Made by a program: the position numbers and the translations under genes
Shown here: positions 6,444 to 14,553 of the stretch, piece after piece
Layout of the letters: each line of letters starts with the position of its first letter
Position numbering within the stretch: the stretch's first letter is position 1
Notes under the pieces: generated by a model
Databases searched by the model: none
What the model was told of the DNA's origin: nothing
Seen by the model: the letters and a program-made list of their open reading frames with translations, nothing else
Source of the DNA: Acidobacteriota bacterium
GTDB lineage: Bacteria; Acidobacteriota; UBA6911
DNA length: 55,889 bases
Assembly: GCA_003225335.1 (NCBI GenBank)
Contig: QHZE01000437.1
Coordinates: 1 to 55,889, forward strand
Direction: 5' to 3'

Positions 6444-8480
6444 CTATTTGATTCTCAGGGTTTCCCCGATCCCTGCAGCCTCGCTGAAACTCAGTTGGGG
6501 TGTGACAAAGGCGCCTTTGCGGTCCGGCAGCAGAGTCACTAGAGTCCCGAAAACCATGATCGCAGCGCCGAACCACACCCAGAACACGAGCGGATTCACG
6601 AAGGCATGGATTTCATAACCTTTTCCGCCGTTTGCCACACCGGAGAACACCACGTAGAGATCTTCCTTCGGCGTGCTGTACAGTTCCACCTCTGTAGTGG
6701 TCTGCTGGTCCCCGGCCTTGTAGAGCCGTTTTTCAGGGGTCATCGTGCGAATTAACTTCCCATCCTTGTAGGCTTCCAGCTTTACTTCGGCCAACTGATA
6801 GTTCGGCGTGTCTGCCTCCCTGTAATCGACCATGCGGAGCATGTAACGCCCGATATGCATCGACTCTCCCTTGCTGAGCTTCTGCTGGACTTCCTTGTTG
6901 AAGGCGTTGCCCGTCAGGCCCACGAAAATTACTACGATGGCAACGTGGACGATGTACCCTCCGTAGCGTCGCTTGTTTTTCAAGGTGAGGTTGACTATGG
7001 CGGAAAGGAAGCTCTCGCCCGTATTCTTTGCGCGGACGCTCGCTCCCTTGTAGAACTCCCGGACGACCGTAATCAGGACGAAGACGCAAAGCGTGAATGA
7101 GACCACCGCATAGAAATCGCGCATTCCGGCAATCATCAGCGCTGCGCAAAAGGGCACGGAAAAGATAACCGGCCAGAAGAAAGCCTTCTTCAAGCTTTCC
7201 ACCGACGTCTTACGCCAGGCAAACAGCGGGCCGACACCCGTAAGGAAGAGCAGAAACAGGCCGATGGGAATGTTCACGTTATTGAAGAAGGGCGGGCCCA
7301 CCGTCATTTTCTGTCCCTGAACCCATTCCGAAAGGACCGGGAACATAGTTCCCCAGAACACCGCAAAACAGGCGACGAGCAGGACCAGGTTGTTAAACAG
7401 GAATGCGCTCTCGCGCGACAGCACGGAATCCAGCGGCCGCTCGCTCTTGAGATACGGGAGCCGGTCAATGATGAGATACATGCTCACAAAAAAGACCGCG
7501 GACATGTAGTAAAGGAAGAACGGCCCTAACGAAGAGTCGGCGAAGGCGTGAACGGAATTGATAACTCCGCTACGCGTTATGAATGTTCCAAAGACCCCGA
7601 GAAGATAGGTAATCATGATCAAGAAAACGTTCCAAACCTTCAACATCCCCTTCCGTTCCTGCACGATTACCGAATGCAGGAAGGCAGTCCCGGTAAGCCA
7701 GGGCATCAGGGAAGCATTCTCGACCGGATCCCATCCCCAGTAGCCTCCCCAACCCATCTCGACGTAAGCCCACTTGCCCCCCAGGATCAGGCCGGCCCCG
7801 AGAAACATCCAGGGGACCAGCGTCCAGCGGCGGATCGTGCGGATCCAGGAATCTCCGAGCTGCTTTGTTACAAGTGCGGCAAAGGCGAACGCGAAGGGAA
7901 CCACAAACCCGATAAAACCGAGGTACAGGATCGGTGGATGGATGACCATCGCCCAGTATTGCAGCAGCGGATTTAACCCGCGCCCGTCCTGCGGAATGAA
8001 TTTCTGCAGGGTGCCGTCCGCGTTCGCCTGCACAAGCTGATTAAACGGATTGGACAGAAACAGATTCAGACAGAGAAAGAAGGACAGGTTGACCATCAGG
8101 ACCGCCACCACGTACGGCATCATGTCCCGGTAGCGGAAGCGGTTCTGGTAAATCACAATCCCGCTGAAGATGGACGTCACGAAGACCCACAGGAGCAGGG
8201 AGCCGTCATGGGCACCCCAGAGTGCGGCAATCTTGTAGTAAACGGGCAGGGCCCGGTTGGAAGCGCTGGCCACGTGCGATACCGAAAAATCGCTGGTCAC
8301 AAGCAGATAGACCAGGCTCGACAAGGCCAGAGCAATACTGCCGCAAGCAGCAAGAGCCGCCCGTTCCGCGCTGCGCACAATGCGATGCTGCTTCTGGACT
8401 GCGCCGAGCACCGACGCCAAGAGCGCATACAGACCCAAACAGAACGCCAGAAGCAGGCAGAAGTTACCGAATTCGCTCAT
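6444..8480 (-). CDS. ccmF: Heme lyase subunit CcmF
   Basis: 678 residues from ATG 8480, chosen because AAAGG lies seven bases upstream (8487-8491); an upstream TTG is rejected. Many membrane segments surround the WWD-type motif GWGGYWGWDPVENASLMPWL near residue 240, with the adjacent His-bearing helices (MVIHPPILYLG; FLHSVIVQE). CcmF takes heme from CcmE and, with CcmH, ligates it to apocytochrome c on the outer side of the membrane. A MITE sits immediately after the stop codon and separates the gene from ccmH. Confidence 0.93.
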   Translation of the reverse strand: MSEFGNFCLLLAFCLGLYALLASVLGAVQKQHRIVRSAERAALAACGSIALALSSLVYLLVTSDFSVSHVASASNRALPVYYKIAALWGAHDGSLLLWVFVTSIFSGIVIYQNRFRYRDMMPYVVAVLMVNLSFFLCLNLFLSNPFNQLVQANADGTLQKFIPQDGRGLNPLLQYWAMVIHPPILYLGFIGFVVPFAFAFAALVTKQLGDSWIRTIRRWTLVPWMFLGAGLILGGKWAYVEMGWGGYWGWDPVENASLMPWLTGTAFLHSVIVQERKGMLKVWNVFLIMITYLLGVFGTFITRSGVINSVHAFADSSLGPFFLYYMSAVFFVSMYLIIDRLPYLKSERPLDSVLSRESAFLFNNLVLLVACFAVFWGTMFPVLSEWVQGQKMTVGPPFFNNVNIPIGLFLLFLTGVGPLFAWRKTSVESLKKAFFWPVIFSVPFCAALMIAGMRDFYAVVSFTLCVFVLITVVREFYKGASVRAKNTGESFLSAIVNLTLKNKRRYGGYIVHVAIVVIFVGLTGNAFNKEVQQKLSKGESMHIGRYMLRMVDYREADTPNYQLAEVKLEAYKDGKLIRTMTPEKRLYKAGDQQTTTEVELYSTPKEDLYVVFSGVANGGKGYEIHAFVNPLVFWVWFGAAIMVFGTLVTLLPDRKGAFVTPQLSFSEAAGIGETLRIK

Positions 8481-8688
8481 AAGCAACCTTTGACCGAGGG
8501 TTCATGAATGTGTGGGCTTAGCGGAGTCACTGGATGAAGGGCTCGCCCCTCGAACTCCCTGGGAACGGTCTTAAGGGCGCGGATGAGCGCGGACCAACGC
8601 GGATTTGGTTCCGCGTGCAGCCATGCTGATCCACGTCGGCGCCTTCTCAATGTGAGAGACATGTCGTCAGTTGCGAGGTTGTGAGAAT

Positions 8689-9099
8689 CTAAGATTTCCC
8701 TTTGCTTTCGTATTCAGCCTCGTACTTCGAGGCGCACTTTGCCTCGATATGTTTCGCCTGGAAGACTCCATCCAGCGTGATAGTACCCTCCACTACAGCT
8801 TTTGACCCATCTTTGAAGGTATCGGGGAGCACTTCCTTGCCTATGTATTGAACTTTCAGAGTCTGACCTTGGTGGCCGATAACAAACTCCAGGGGCGACT
8901 TGGCGCGGTCGATGGACCCCTCGACCACGTCTCCGGCCACTTTGAGGGTTTTGCCCTGCGCACGTCCTTGCATAGCCCGGAACTCGTCCACTGTGATGTA
9001 ATAAGCTTTGCTCTCCTGGAAGCCAACAAATCCCAACCATGCGAGCGCAGCCACAATCACCAGGCTCCCCACTACAAACTTCACCCTTGGGTTGCTCAT
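8689..9099 (-). CDS. ccmE: Heme chaperone CcmE, CxxxY (cysteine) type
   Basis: 136 residues: N-terminal anchor (about 7-27), then the OB-fold domain. The heme-binding site near the C terminus reads AKCASKYEA, with Cys122 and Tyr126, where most proteobacterial CcmE has LAKHDENY. The Cys-type CcmE is known from System I* (for example Desulfovibrio), where the Cys bonds heme. GGAGG lies six bases before ATG 9099, and a TATACT -10-like box is at 9140-9145. It is the first gene of the ccm cluster; 208 bases of GC-rich inverted sequence separate it from ccmF. Confidence 0.9.
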   Translation of the reverse strand: MSNPRVKFVVGSLVIVAALAWLGFVGFQESKAYYITVDEFRAMQGRAQGKTLKVAGDVVEGSIDRAKSPLEFVIGHQGQTLKVQYIGKEVLPDTFKDGSKAVVEGTITLDGVFQAKHIEAKCASKYEAEYESKGKS

Positions 9100-9139
9100 G
9101 ACGTACCTCCATGCTTACGGCGCGGTCTCAGAGGCATTT

Positions 9140-9145
9140 AGTATA
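9140..9145 (-). promoter_or_regulatory. Candidate -10 box for ccmE
   Basis: On the minus strand TATACT lies about 40 bases before the ccmE start. The hexamer 17 bases upstream (CCTCGA) is a poor -35, so this is either a weak promoter or one dependent on an activator or another sigma factor. Confidence 0.3.
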
Positions 9146-9181
9146 CCACCCGGGACCAGTCTTCGAGGTACTAACTTTCAG

Positions 9182-9322
9182 GCGCAATCAGATATGGGAG
9201 TCAATTCATGCCTTTAACTCGCTCAGAAGCTGTGGAGACCCCAATTCGTGTTAATTCGTGGAATTCGTGGCCTGTAAAACCCGCCACGAATTCCACGAAT
9301 CTCGCGAAAACGATCACTGCGG
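9182..9322 (+). mobile_element. MITE-like element, decayed copy 4
   Basis: The left end GCGCAATCAGATATGGGAGT is a degenerate terminal repeat. The CTCAGAAGCTGTGGAGA and AATTCGTGTTAATTCGTGG segments and the CCACGAATTCCACGAATC arm match 52689-52913. The right end is gone, replaced by a GATTGACGATTG word repeat, so no target duplication can be read. Confidence 0.6.
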
Positions 9323-9326
9323 ATTG

Positions 9327-9735
9327 ACGATTGAAACTTTGACAGAAATCGTCAATCGTCAACCCTCATGCTTCTAGTAGCCGCGAGCCTTGTCTACGAC
9401 TCTCACGTGATGGGCTCGACGTGTCCTGTGCTGCTTTGCAACCCGCTCTGTAACCACGAAGAATTGCTCATTTTTGCAGCTACAGACCAACCGTTTCTCT
9501 CGCTCGCTTTTTAAACTCTCTAAGTACTGTCTCTCCAGCTCCTCCCAACTAGGCAGTTCCAGCACATTCATATTTCATCACCTCCGTTTCTTTGGTCGTA
9601 CAGTTCATAGTTAACCCGTAGCCCACTTTTACCCCCAGATCCATGCGCTTCCCCGCGCCATTGACGATTGAAGCTTTAACAGAAATCGTCAATCGTCAAC
9701 CCTCATGCTTCTAGTAGCCGCGAGCCTTGTCCACT
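9327..9735. repeat. 75-bp direct repeat flanking a small gene (9327-9401 and 9661-9735)
   Basis: The two copies share TTGACGATTGAA, AAATCGTCAATCGTCAACC, CTCATGCTTCTAGTAGCCGC and GAGCCTTGTC with only a few differences. The repeat covers the last eight codons and stop of the dehydrogenase gene plus a word palindrome. The extra copy therefore supplies the same tail and stop to the small gene 9374-9571. Confidence 0.85.
9374..9571 (-). CDS. Small hypothetical protein with a duplicated foreign C-terminal tail
   Basis: 65 residues. A strong GGAGG lies nine bases before ATG 9571, so translation is likely. The first part (MNVLELPSWEELERQYLESL, then KSEREKRLVCSCKN) is a charged helix followed by a CSC pair, with no family recognised. 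The last eight residues, VVDKARGY, are identical to the C terminus of the neighbouring dehydrogenase and come from the direct repeat 9327-9401. The gene probably lost its own 3' end when the repeat was copied in. Confidence 0.5.
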   Translation of the reverse strand: MNVLELPSWEELERQYLESLKSEREKRLVCSCKNEQFFVVTERVAKQHRTRRAHHVRVVDKARGY

Positions 9736-10817
9736 ACGTTCAGCAGAGGCAGCCCGTGCGAGTAACGGCGGACGTTTTCCGCGACGAGAGCCATGAGCCG
9801 GACCTGGCGGATAGGTGCGTTCCCCGAATTGTGCGGAGTGAGGACCAGGTTCGGGCAGTTCCACAGGACGTGGTCCGGAGGGAGAGGTTCCGGCGTTGTC
9901 ACATCCAGGCCTGCGCCCTGGATCCAGCCTTCTTTGAGCGCCCTGGCAAGGGCTTCCTGGTCCACCAGGCCGCCGCGCGACACGTTGATGAAATAGGACG
10001 ACCGCTTCATGTTGCGAAAGACCGACTCGTTGAACATGTGGCGCGTCTCTTTCGTTAGCGGGGCGGCACTCATCAGCACGTCTGCCTGAGGCACCATCTC
10101 CATCAACCAGCCGGGCTCCCGCAGCTCCGCGACAAACTCCGGCTTTGGCAGCGGCTTGGGATCCACTGCCAGGACCTTCATGCTGAATCCGTAGTGCGCC
10201 CGGCGGGCAGTCTCCGTGCCGATCCCGCCCAGGCCCACAATCCCCAGAGTTTTCTGATACAGATCCGCCAGCGGAACATCGCTTCTCGCCCATCGTCGCT
10301 CCTTGAAGGCGGGGATCGAGATCTGCGCCAGGCCGCGCGCAAGGCTGAGCATCAGACCAAGCGCAGATTCCGCGATGACGGGCGCAAAGACTCGCTGCAT
10401 ATTCGTAAGGACACACGGGTGCTCCATCAGCTCCTGTGGAAGCGATTCCACGCCGGCAGCCCAGGTCTGCACCCATTTCAGTTTTCTCGCATTCAGCATG
10501 GTCTCGCGGTCCACGACGCCGAGGATGGCTTCGGCCTCTGCAGCGTTGTCCTTGAGTCCGGATCGGTCCCGCAGCAAAACCAGATCGATATTCTTGCCCG
10601 CGCTGCGAATCTGGTCCGCCTCTTCCGGCGCGAGCTTTTCCGCGCACACAATTTTGATGCGGCCGCCGGCCGGCTTCGGCTCGACGATGGGAAAACTATG
10701 GAATACCACTGCATCGGATGACTCGACGGCCTCGGCAGAGCTCGCCAACGTCGCGACAGCTCCGCCGGCCGCGATTCCCGATATGAAATCGCGTCGCGAT
10801 AAGGTTTCTTTCGACAT
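9711..10817 (-). CDS. D-2-hydroxyacid dehydrogenase with Tat signal
   Basis: 368 residues from ATG 10817, with AGGAG nine bases upstream. The N terminus SRRDFISGIAAGGAVATLAS is a twin-arginine signal. The NAD-binding motif GIVGLGGIGTETARRA (near 185) and the conserved NVSRGGLVDQEAL and LTPHNSGNAP segments carry the Arg/Glu/His surroundings of the 2-hydroxyacid dehydrogenase active site. Substrate and export are unproven: an NAD enzyme exported in folded form would have to carry its cofactor through Tat. No operon partner is evident; the gene is bounded by repeats on both sides. Confidence 0.8.
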   Translation of the reverse strand: MSKETLSRRDFISGIAAGGAVATLASSAEAVESSDAVVFHSFPIVEPKPAGGRIKIVCAEKLAPEEADQIRSAGKNIDLVLLRDRSGLKDNAAEAEAILGVVDRETMLNARKLKWVQTWAAGVESLPQELMEHPCVLTNMQRVFAPVIAESALGLMLSLARGLAQISIPAFKERRWARSDVPLADLYQKTLGIVGLGGIGTETARRAHYGFSMKVLAVDPKPLPKPEFVAELREPGWLMEMVPQADVLMSAAPLTKETRHMFNESVFRNMKRSSYFINVSRGGLVDQEALARALKEGWIQGAGLDVTTPEPLPPDHVLWNCPNLVLTPHNSGNAPIRQVRLMALVAENVRRYSHGLPLLNVVDKARGY

Positions 10818-10871
10818 GGTTGAACTCTCCTGGGGATTTTTCACAGCGTCTCAGTTACTCGGGACGCTCAG

Positions 10872-11012
10872 CTTCACCACGGAGACACGGAGGGCAACGG
10901 GACCTACGAACGTAGAGTGACGAATGACGAATTATGTTCACTCGTCTTACGCGTCATTCGTCACTCCCCGTGAATCTCGGTGGCCTCCGTGCCTCTGTGG
11001 TGAAAAGGACGC
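10872..11012. repeat. Nested word palindrome upstream of the permease gene
   Basis: Outer arms CTTCACCACGGAGACACGGA and GGCCTCCGTGCCTCTGTGGT enclose inner arms GTAGAGTGACGAATGACGAA and ACGCGTCATTCGTCACTCC. The 311-base gap 10818-11128 holds little else; any promoter for the divergent genes must lie at its edges. Confidence 0.7.
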
Positions 11013-11128
11013 CCGGCTCCTTCTTACACAGCTCCGTAATTGACGGGTTGCTGATCTTCAGCATTTACAATCGACAAGGACCATTCTACATTCGACCGTC
11101 ACTTGTCAATCGCAAATGGTCCGTTGAA

Positions 11129-12409
11129 ATGAGCCTGCCAATACTCTCGCTTTGGGCCCTGATTGCCGCTATCGTCGCCAGCTGCGCTACCGAAATCAAC
11201 GTAGGCATCCTCTCGCTGGCCCTGGCTTTGTTCATCGGCGTCTACTACGGCGGAATGAAGCTCAGCGAAGTCGCGGCGGGGTTTCCCACCCAATTGTTCT
11301 TCACCCTGGTCGCGGTCACGCTCCTGTTTGGGCAGGCAAGGCTTAACGGCACGCTGGACAAAGTCGCCCATCGGGCCGTGCGCGGTTGCAGAGGAAACCT
11401 CGGGCTCGTTCCCATCATGTTCTTTCTTCTCGCACTGGTTCTCGGATCCATCGGCCCCGGCAACATCGCCTCGGCCGCACTGGTCGCCCCCATGGCAATG
11501 GCCGTAGCCGGCCGGACCGGCATCTCCGCCTTCTTGATGGCGCTCATGGTAGGAAACGGCGCCAATGCGAGCTCTCTCTCGCCTGTGGCGCCGACCGGCA
11601 TCATTGCAAACGGAATCATGGCCCGTATCGGGCTCGCAGGAATGGAATGGCAAAACTATTTCAACGTTTGCCTGGCGCACGCTTCAGTGGGCTTTGCGGG
11701 TTATTTTCTGTTCGGAGGCTGGAGACTCTTCCGCCGGACTTACCACGAGCAGGACGCTTTCGCGGACCTGCCCGCGAAGGCTGATTCGTCCCATAACGCA
11801 TCCGGCGCAAGCGAGGGGCTGGAGCCGCGACACTGGCTGACATTAGGTGTGATTGGAGCCTTGATCGCGGGAGTGATTTTTTTCAATCTGAATGTGGGAA
11901 TGGGGGCGCTGGCCGGGGCAGTGTTGCTGACTGTGTTGAGGGTGGCGAACGAAGCTCATGCTATCCGCGCGATGCCCTGGAGCACGATCCTGATGGTCAC
12001 AGGGGTGACCGTGTTGATCGCCCTTCTGGAAAAAACCGGCGGCATGGATCTGTTCACCACGCTCCTGGCCCGCTTTTCCACCCAGAGGTCGGTCACGGGC
12101 GTGACGGCTTTTCTCACGGGATCGATCTCGGTTTATAGTAGTACTTCGGGTGTGGTGCTGCCGGCTTTTCTGCCCACCGTGCCCGGGCTCATTCAGAAAC
12201 TGGGAGGCGGGAATCCCATGGCGATCGCTTCGTCGATCAACGTAGGTTCCCATCTGGTCGACGTCTCACCGCTCTCGACCATAGGCGCGCTCTGTATCGC
12301 CGCTGCCCCCGCTGGAGAAGATACTCGCTCGCTCTTCAGGAAGATGCTGGCCTGGGGTCTTTCCATGGCGGTCGTAGCCGCCGCCGGATGTTATCTTGTT
12401 TTCTCTTGA
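11129..12409 (+). CDS. SLC13/MatC-like anion (dicarboxylate) permease
   Basis: 426 residues from ATG 11129; the reading frame is open further upstream but that part lies in repeat sequence. Ten or more hydrophobic segments are visible. The N-terminal region (LALALFIGVYYGGMKLSEVAAGFP) and the GSIGPGNIASAALVAPMAMA and GNGANASSLSPVAPTGIIAN loops resemble the MatC N-terminal domain and the re-entrant loops of the DASS/SLC13 family. A second half with SINVGSHLVDVSPLSTIGAL repeats the pattern. The likely substrate is a small organic anion. The neighbouring dehydrogenase and amidohydrolase do not fix it further. Confidence 0.7.
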   Translation: MSLPILSLWALIAAIVASCATEINVGILSLALALFIGVYYGGMKLSEVAAGFPTQLFFTLVAVTLLFGQARLNGTLDKVAHRAVRGCRGNLGLVPIMFFLLALVLGSIGPGNIASAALVAPMAMAVAGRTGISAFLMALMVGNGANASSLSPVAPTGIIANGIMARIGLAGMEWQNYFNVCLAHASVGFAGYFLFGGWRLFRRTYHEQDAFADLPAKADSSHNASGASEGLEPRHWLTLGVIGALIAGVIFFNLNVGMGALAGAVLLTVLRVANEAHAIRAMPWSTILMVTGVTVLIALLEKTGGMDLFTTLLARFSTQRSVTGVTAFLTGSISVYSSTSGVVLPAFLPTVPGLIQKLGGGNPMAIASSINVGSHLVDVSPLSTIGALCIAAAPAGEDTRSLFRKMLAWGLSMAVVAAAGCYLVFS

Positions 12410-12448
12410 AACAGTCGTCAGTGGGCATGGGTAGTAACACGAAACAAT

Positions 12449-12561
12449 GGCTAGGTACACTTGGTGGACACGAAGCTCACAAATCGGTCAAGTTTTGCAT
12501 CATGGCCGGGACGGCCTTGCCACGAAGCTATCGTGGCACGGGCGTCTCGCCCGTGAATGAC
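12449..12561 (+). repeat. Dispersed repeat with GGCACGGGCGTCTCGCCCGTG hairpin, copy 1
   Basis: The segment runs from CACTTGGTGGACACGAAGCT through GGCCGGGACGGCC and CCACGAAGCTATCGTGG to CACGGGCGTCTCGCCCGTG. The same series of hairpins occurs in reverse at 39328-39439. Three consecutive hairpins give it a strongly structured transcript on either strand. Confidence 0.75.
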
Positions 12562-12672
12562 GGGCTCACTCGTTATCGATAGTACGGTAGCCACAACAGA
12601 ATTGATATCGGCATCACTGCCGGCTGCCCACTGCACACCGCCGACTGCATTCTTCCACTGCCCAGGAGCGCG

Positions 12673-12748
12673 ATGCGAATTGATCCCGGCAAATGCGTGG
12701 CATGCGGCAAATTGCATTGCCATTTGCCTCATGGGCGCCATCTATGTC
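12673..12748 (+). pseudogene. Truncated, frameshifted 4Fe-4S ferredoxin remnant
   Basis: ATG 12673 has AGGAG four bases upstream and reads MRIDPGKCVACGK. One base extra in the AAA run at 12709-12711 breaks the frame; the +1 frame continues NCIAICLMGAIYVDP. Together they spell the CxxCxxC...C-P-like core of a bacterial ferredoxin (the usual Pro is Leu here). The gene then ends in the GGCACGACTGAAGTCGTGCC hairpin at 12757-12782, so the rest of the protein is missing. Confidence 0.6.
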
Positions 12749-12756
12749 GATCCCTG

Positions 12757-12782
12757 CGGCACGACTGAAGTCGTGCCCTCCC
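12757..12782. repeat. GGAG-foot hairpin GGCACGACTGAAGTCGTGCC (single copy)
   Basis: This is a near-perfect palindrome followed by CTCCC, i.e. one end of the family seen as inverted pairs at 33181-33474 and 38364-38538. Here only one end is present, abutting the ferredoxin remnant. Confidence 0.8.
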
Positions 12783-12837
12783 ACAAAATGGCCAATCTCG
12801 AGATTGTAGATTGAATCCGCAATAAAGGAGCTTCGGA

Positions 12838-14211
12838 ATGAAAAAGAGAAAATTGCTAGGCGTCGGTATTTCTTTGTCCCTTCCCTTGCTTCTCCTCTTA
12901 CCAGCGCAGAGCGAACGGAACGGTTCTCCGCTCAGTGCCGCAAATGCGCCTGCTGTTGTTATTGACGGCGCCCAGATCTGGGATGGCACGGGGCGGCCGC
13001 CGATCCGGGACGCCATTCTGGTGATCCGAGGCGCCCGTGTTGAGGCCTTGGGGCCCCGCGGATCGGTGCAGGCGCCCCAAGATGCGGTAACCATTCCCGC
13101 AAAGGGAAAGACCATCATTCCGGGGCTGATCAATACACACGGGCACGTCGGGATGACGAAGGGCCTCAAATCCGCGCGTGAGAACTACACCAGGGACAAC
13201 GTCGTCTCCCAGCTGAAGCAGTACGCCCGCTACGGTGTCACAACGATAATGAGTCTGGGAACCGACTTTGAGCCTATGTCTGAGATTCGCGGAGCCGCAA
13301 GGCCGGAGGAGCCGGTGCGCGCGACGGTTTTCACTGCCGGGCGCGGCTTTACCGGAAAGAACGGTTACCCGGCCGTCCTGCCTGGAAATGCCGGGGTCCC
13401 GCGCGAGGTGGACACCATCGAAGAAGTCCAGAGCCAAGTCCAGGAGCTGGCCCGGCAGAAGGTTGACATGGTGAAGATCTGGGTGGATGACCATTGGGGC
13501 CACTATTCCAAAATACGGCCCGAATTGTACCGGGCCATCATTGCGGAAGCGCATAAACACAACCTGAGAGTGATGGCCCACCTCTTCTATCTGGAAGACG
13601 CCAAGGAACTGGTGAAAGCCGGGCTGGACGGCATGGCCCACAGCGTGCGCGACCGCGAAGTTGACGGCGAGTTGATTCAAGCTCTGAAGGCGAGGAAAAC
13701 CTTCGCCGTACCCACTCTGGTACGGGAGGAATCCACGTTTATCTATGCAGAACCGCCTGCGTTCCTGGACGATCCCTTTTTCAGCCGCTGGGCTGATCCC
13801 CTCGTGGTACGCCAATTGAAGGACCCGGCGTACGGAGCCCGGATCAAATCGGATCCCGACTTTTCACGATATCCGGGCCAGTTGAAGACCGGTCAGAAGA
13901 ACCTGAAGAAGCTGTGGGATGCGGGAGTCACGATTGCCTTGGGCTCCGACTCCGGCCCGCCCGCCCGTTTTCAGGGATTCTTCGAGCATCGGGAGCTGGA
14001 GCTCATGGTGCAGGCAGGACTGACTCCCGCGCAGGCATTGCTGGCGGCAACTTCGAATGCCGCCGAGGCTCTGAAAATCTCCCGAGACTTCGGGACTCTC
14101 GAGAAAGGCAAACGCGCCGATCTCATCCTCCTCGACGCCGATCCGCTGCAAGACATCCGGAATACCCGAAAAATCCACAAGATCTGGATCGGAGGCCGTG
14201 AAGTGGATTGA
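12838..14211 (+). CDS. Secreted amidohydrolase (imidazolonepropionase/prolidase-like)
   Basis: 457 residues. AAAGGAG lies seven bases before the ATG. A signal peptide (1-24) is followed by the metal-dependent hydrolase fold: N-terminal beta domain, NTHGHVG with His101 and His103, VKIWVDDHWG (likely bridging Lys), VMAHLFY and DGMAHSVRD (His ligands), LGSDSGPP (catalytic Asp) and the C-terminal RADLILLDADPLQDI strand typical of the family. The substrate (peptide, amide or lactone) is unknown. The stop codon is formed inside a GATTGACGAATGACA word-repeat fragment that follows directly. Confidence 0.8.
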   Translation: MKKRKLLGVGISLSLPLLLLLPAQSERNGSPLSAANAPAVVIDGAQIWDGTGRPPIRDAILVIRGARVEALGPRGSVQAPQDAVTIPAKGKTIIPGLINTHGHVGMTKGLKSARENYTRDNVVSQLKQYARYGVTTIMSLGTDFEPMSEIRGAARPEEPVRATVFTAGRGFTGKNGYPAVLPGNAGVPREVDTIEEVQSQVQELARQKVDMVKIWVDDHWGHYSKIRPELYRAIIAEAHKHNLRVMAHLFYLEDAKELVKAGLDGMAHSVRDREVDGELIQALKARKTFAVPTLVREESTFIYAEPPAFLDDPFFSRWADPLVVRQLKDPAYGARIKSDPDFSRYPGQLKTGQKNLKKLWDAGVTIALGSDSGPPARFQGFFEHRELELMVQAGLTPAQALLAATSNAAEALKISRDFGTLEKGKRADLILLDADPLQDIRNTRKIHKIWIGGREVD

Positions 14212-14221
14212 CGAATGACAG

Positions 14222-14536
14222 GTTTGGAGTTCAGCCTTCAGGCTGTCCTTAGGGCTCGCGCAGAAATAACTTCACATTTTGCTGCTGGCCCCCAGGCCCG
14301 CTGACGAGGCGCGAGTGACGAGCTATACCCGGGGCGGTATGTGAGGAGCGGGCGACAAAGCCAGCGGGCCTGAGGGCCGCAGCCCGAAGGGGCGCGGCGG
14401 CGAAGGGCGCGTATCGGCTTTGTTGCCGCGCCTCGCATCTGCCCACCCGGCGCTCGCGCCAAAATGTGAATTTATTTCTGCGCGAGCCCTTACAGCCGGT
14501 TCTCCGAGCAGACTAAAGCCTGAACTCCAAACCTGA
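14222..14536. repeat. GGAGTTCAG-foot hairpin pair bracketing a TIR element
   Basis: TTTGGAGTTCAGCCTTCAGG at the left and AGACTAAAGCCTGAACTCCA at the right are inverted partners; the stems differ (CCT/AGG versus the other arm). Between them lies the 240-bp element 14251-14490. The gap 14212-14553 has no coding signal. Confidence 0.75.
14251..14490. mobile_element. 240-bp non-coding element with 31-bp terminal inverted repeats
   Basis: AGGGCTCGCGCAGAAATAAC (14251 on) runs on to TTCACATTTTG, and its inverted copy ends at 14490; the 31-bp arms differ at one base. The interior is GC rich, has further internal inverted stretches and no convincing frame. No clear target duplication is visible. It resembles a MITE but is unrelated in sequence to the GGGTGCAATTA family. 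Confidence 0.7.
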
Positions 14537-14553
14537 AGTTCGAACGCCTACTA

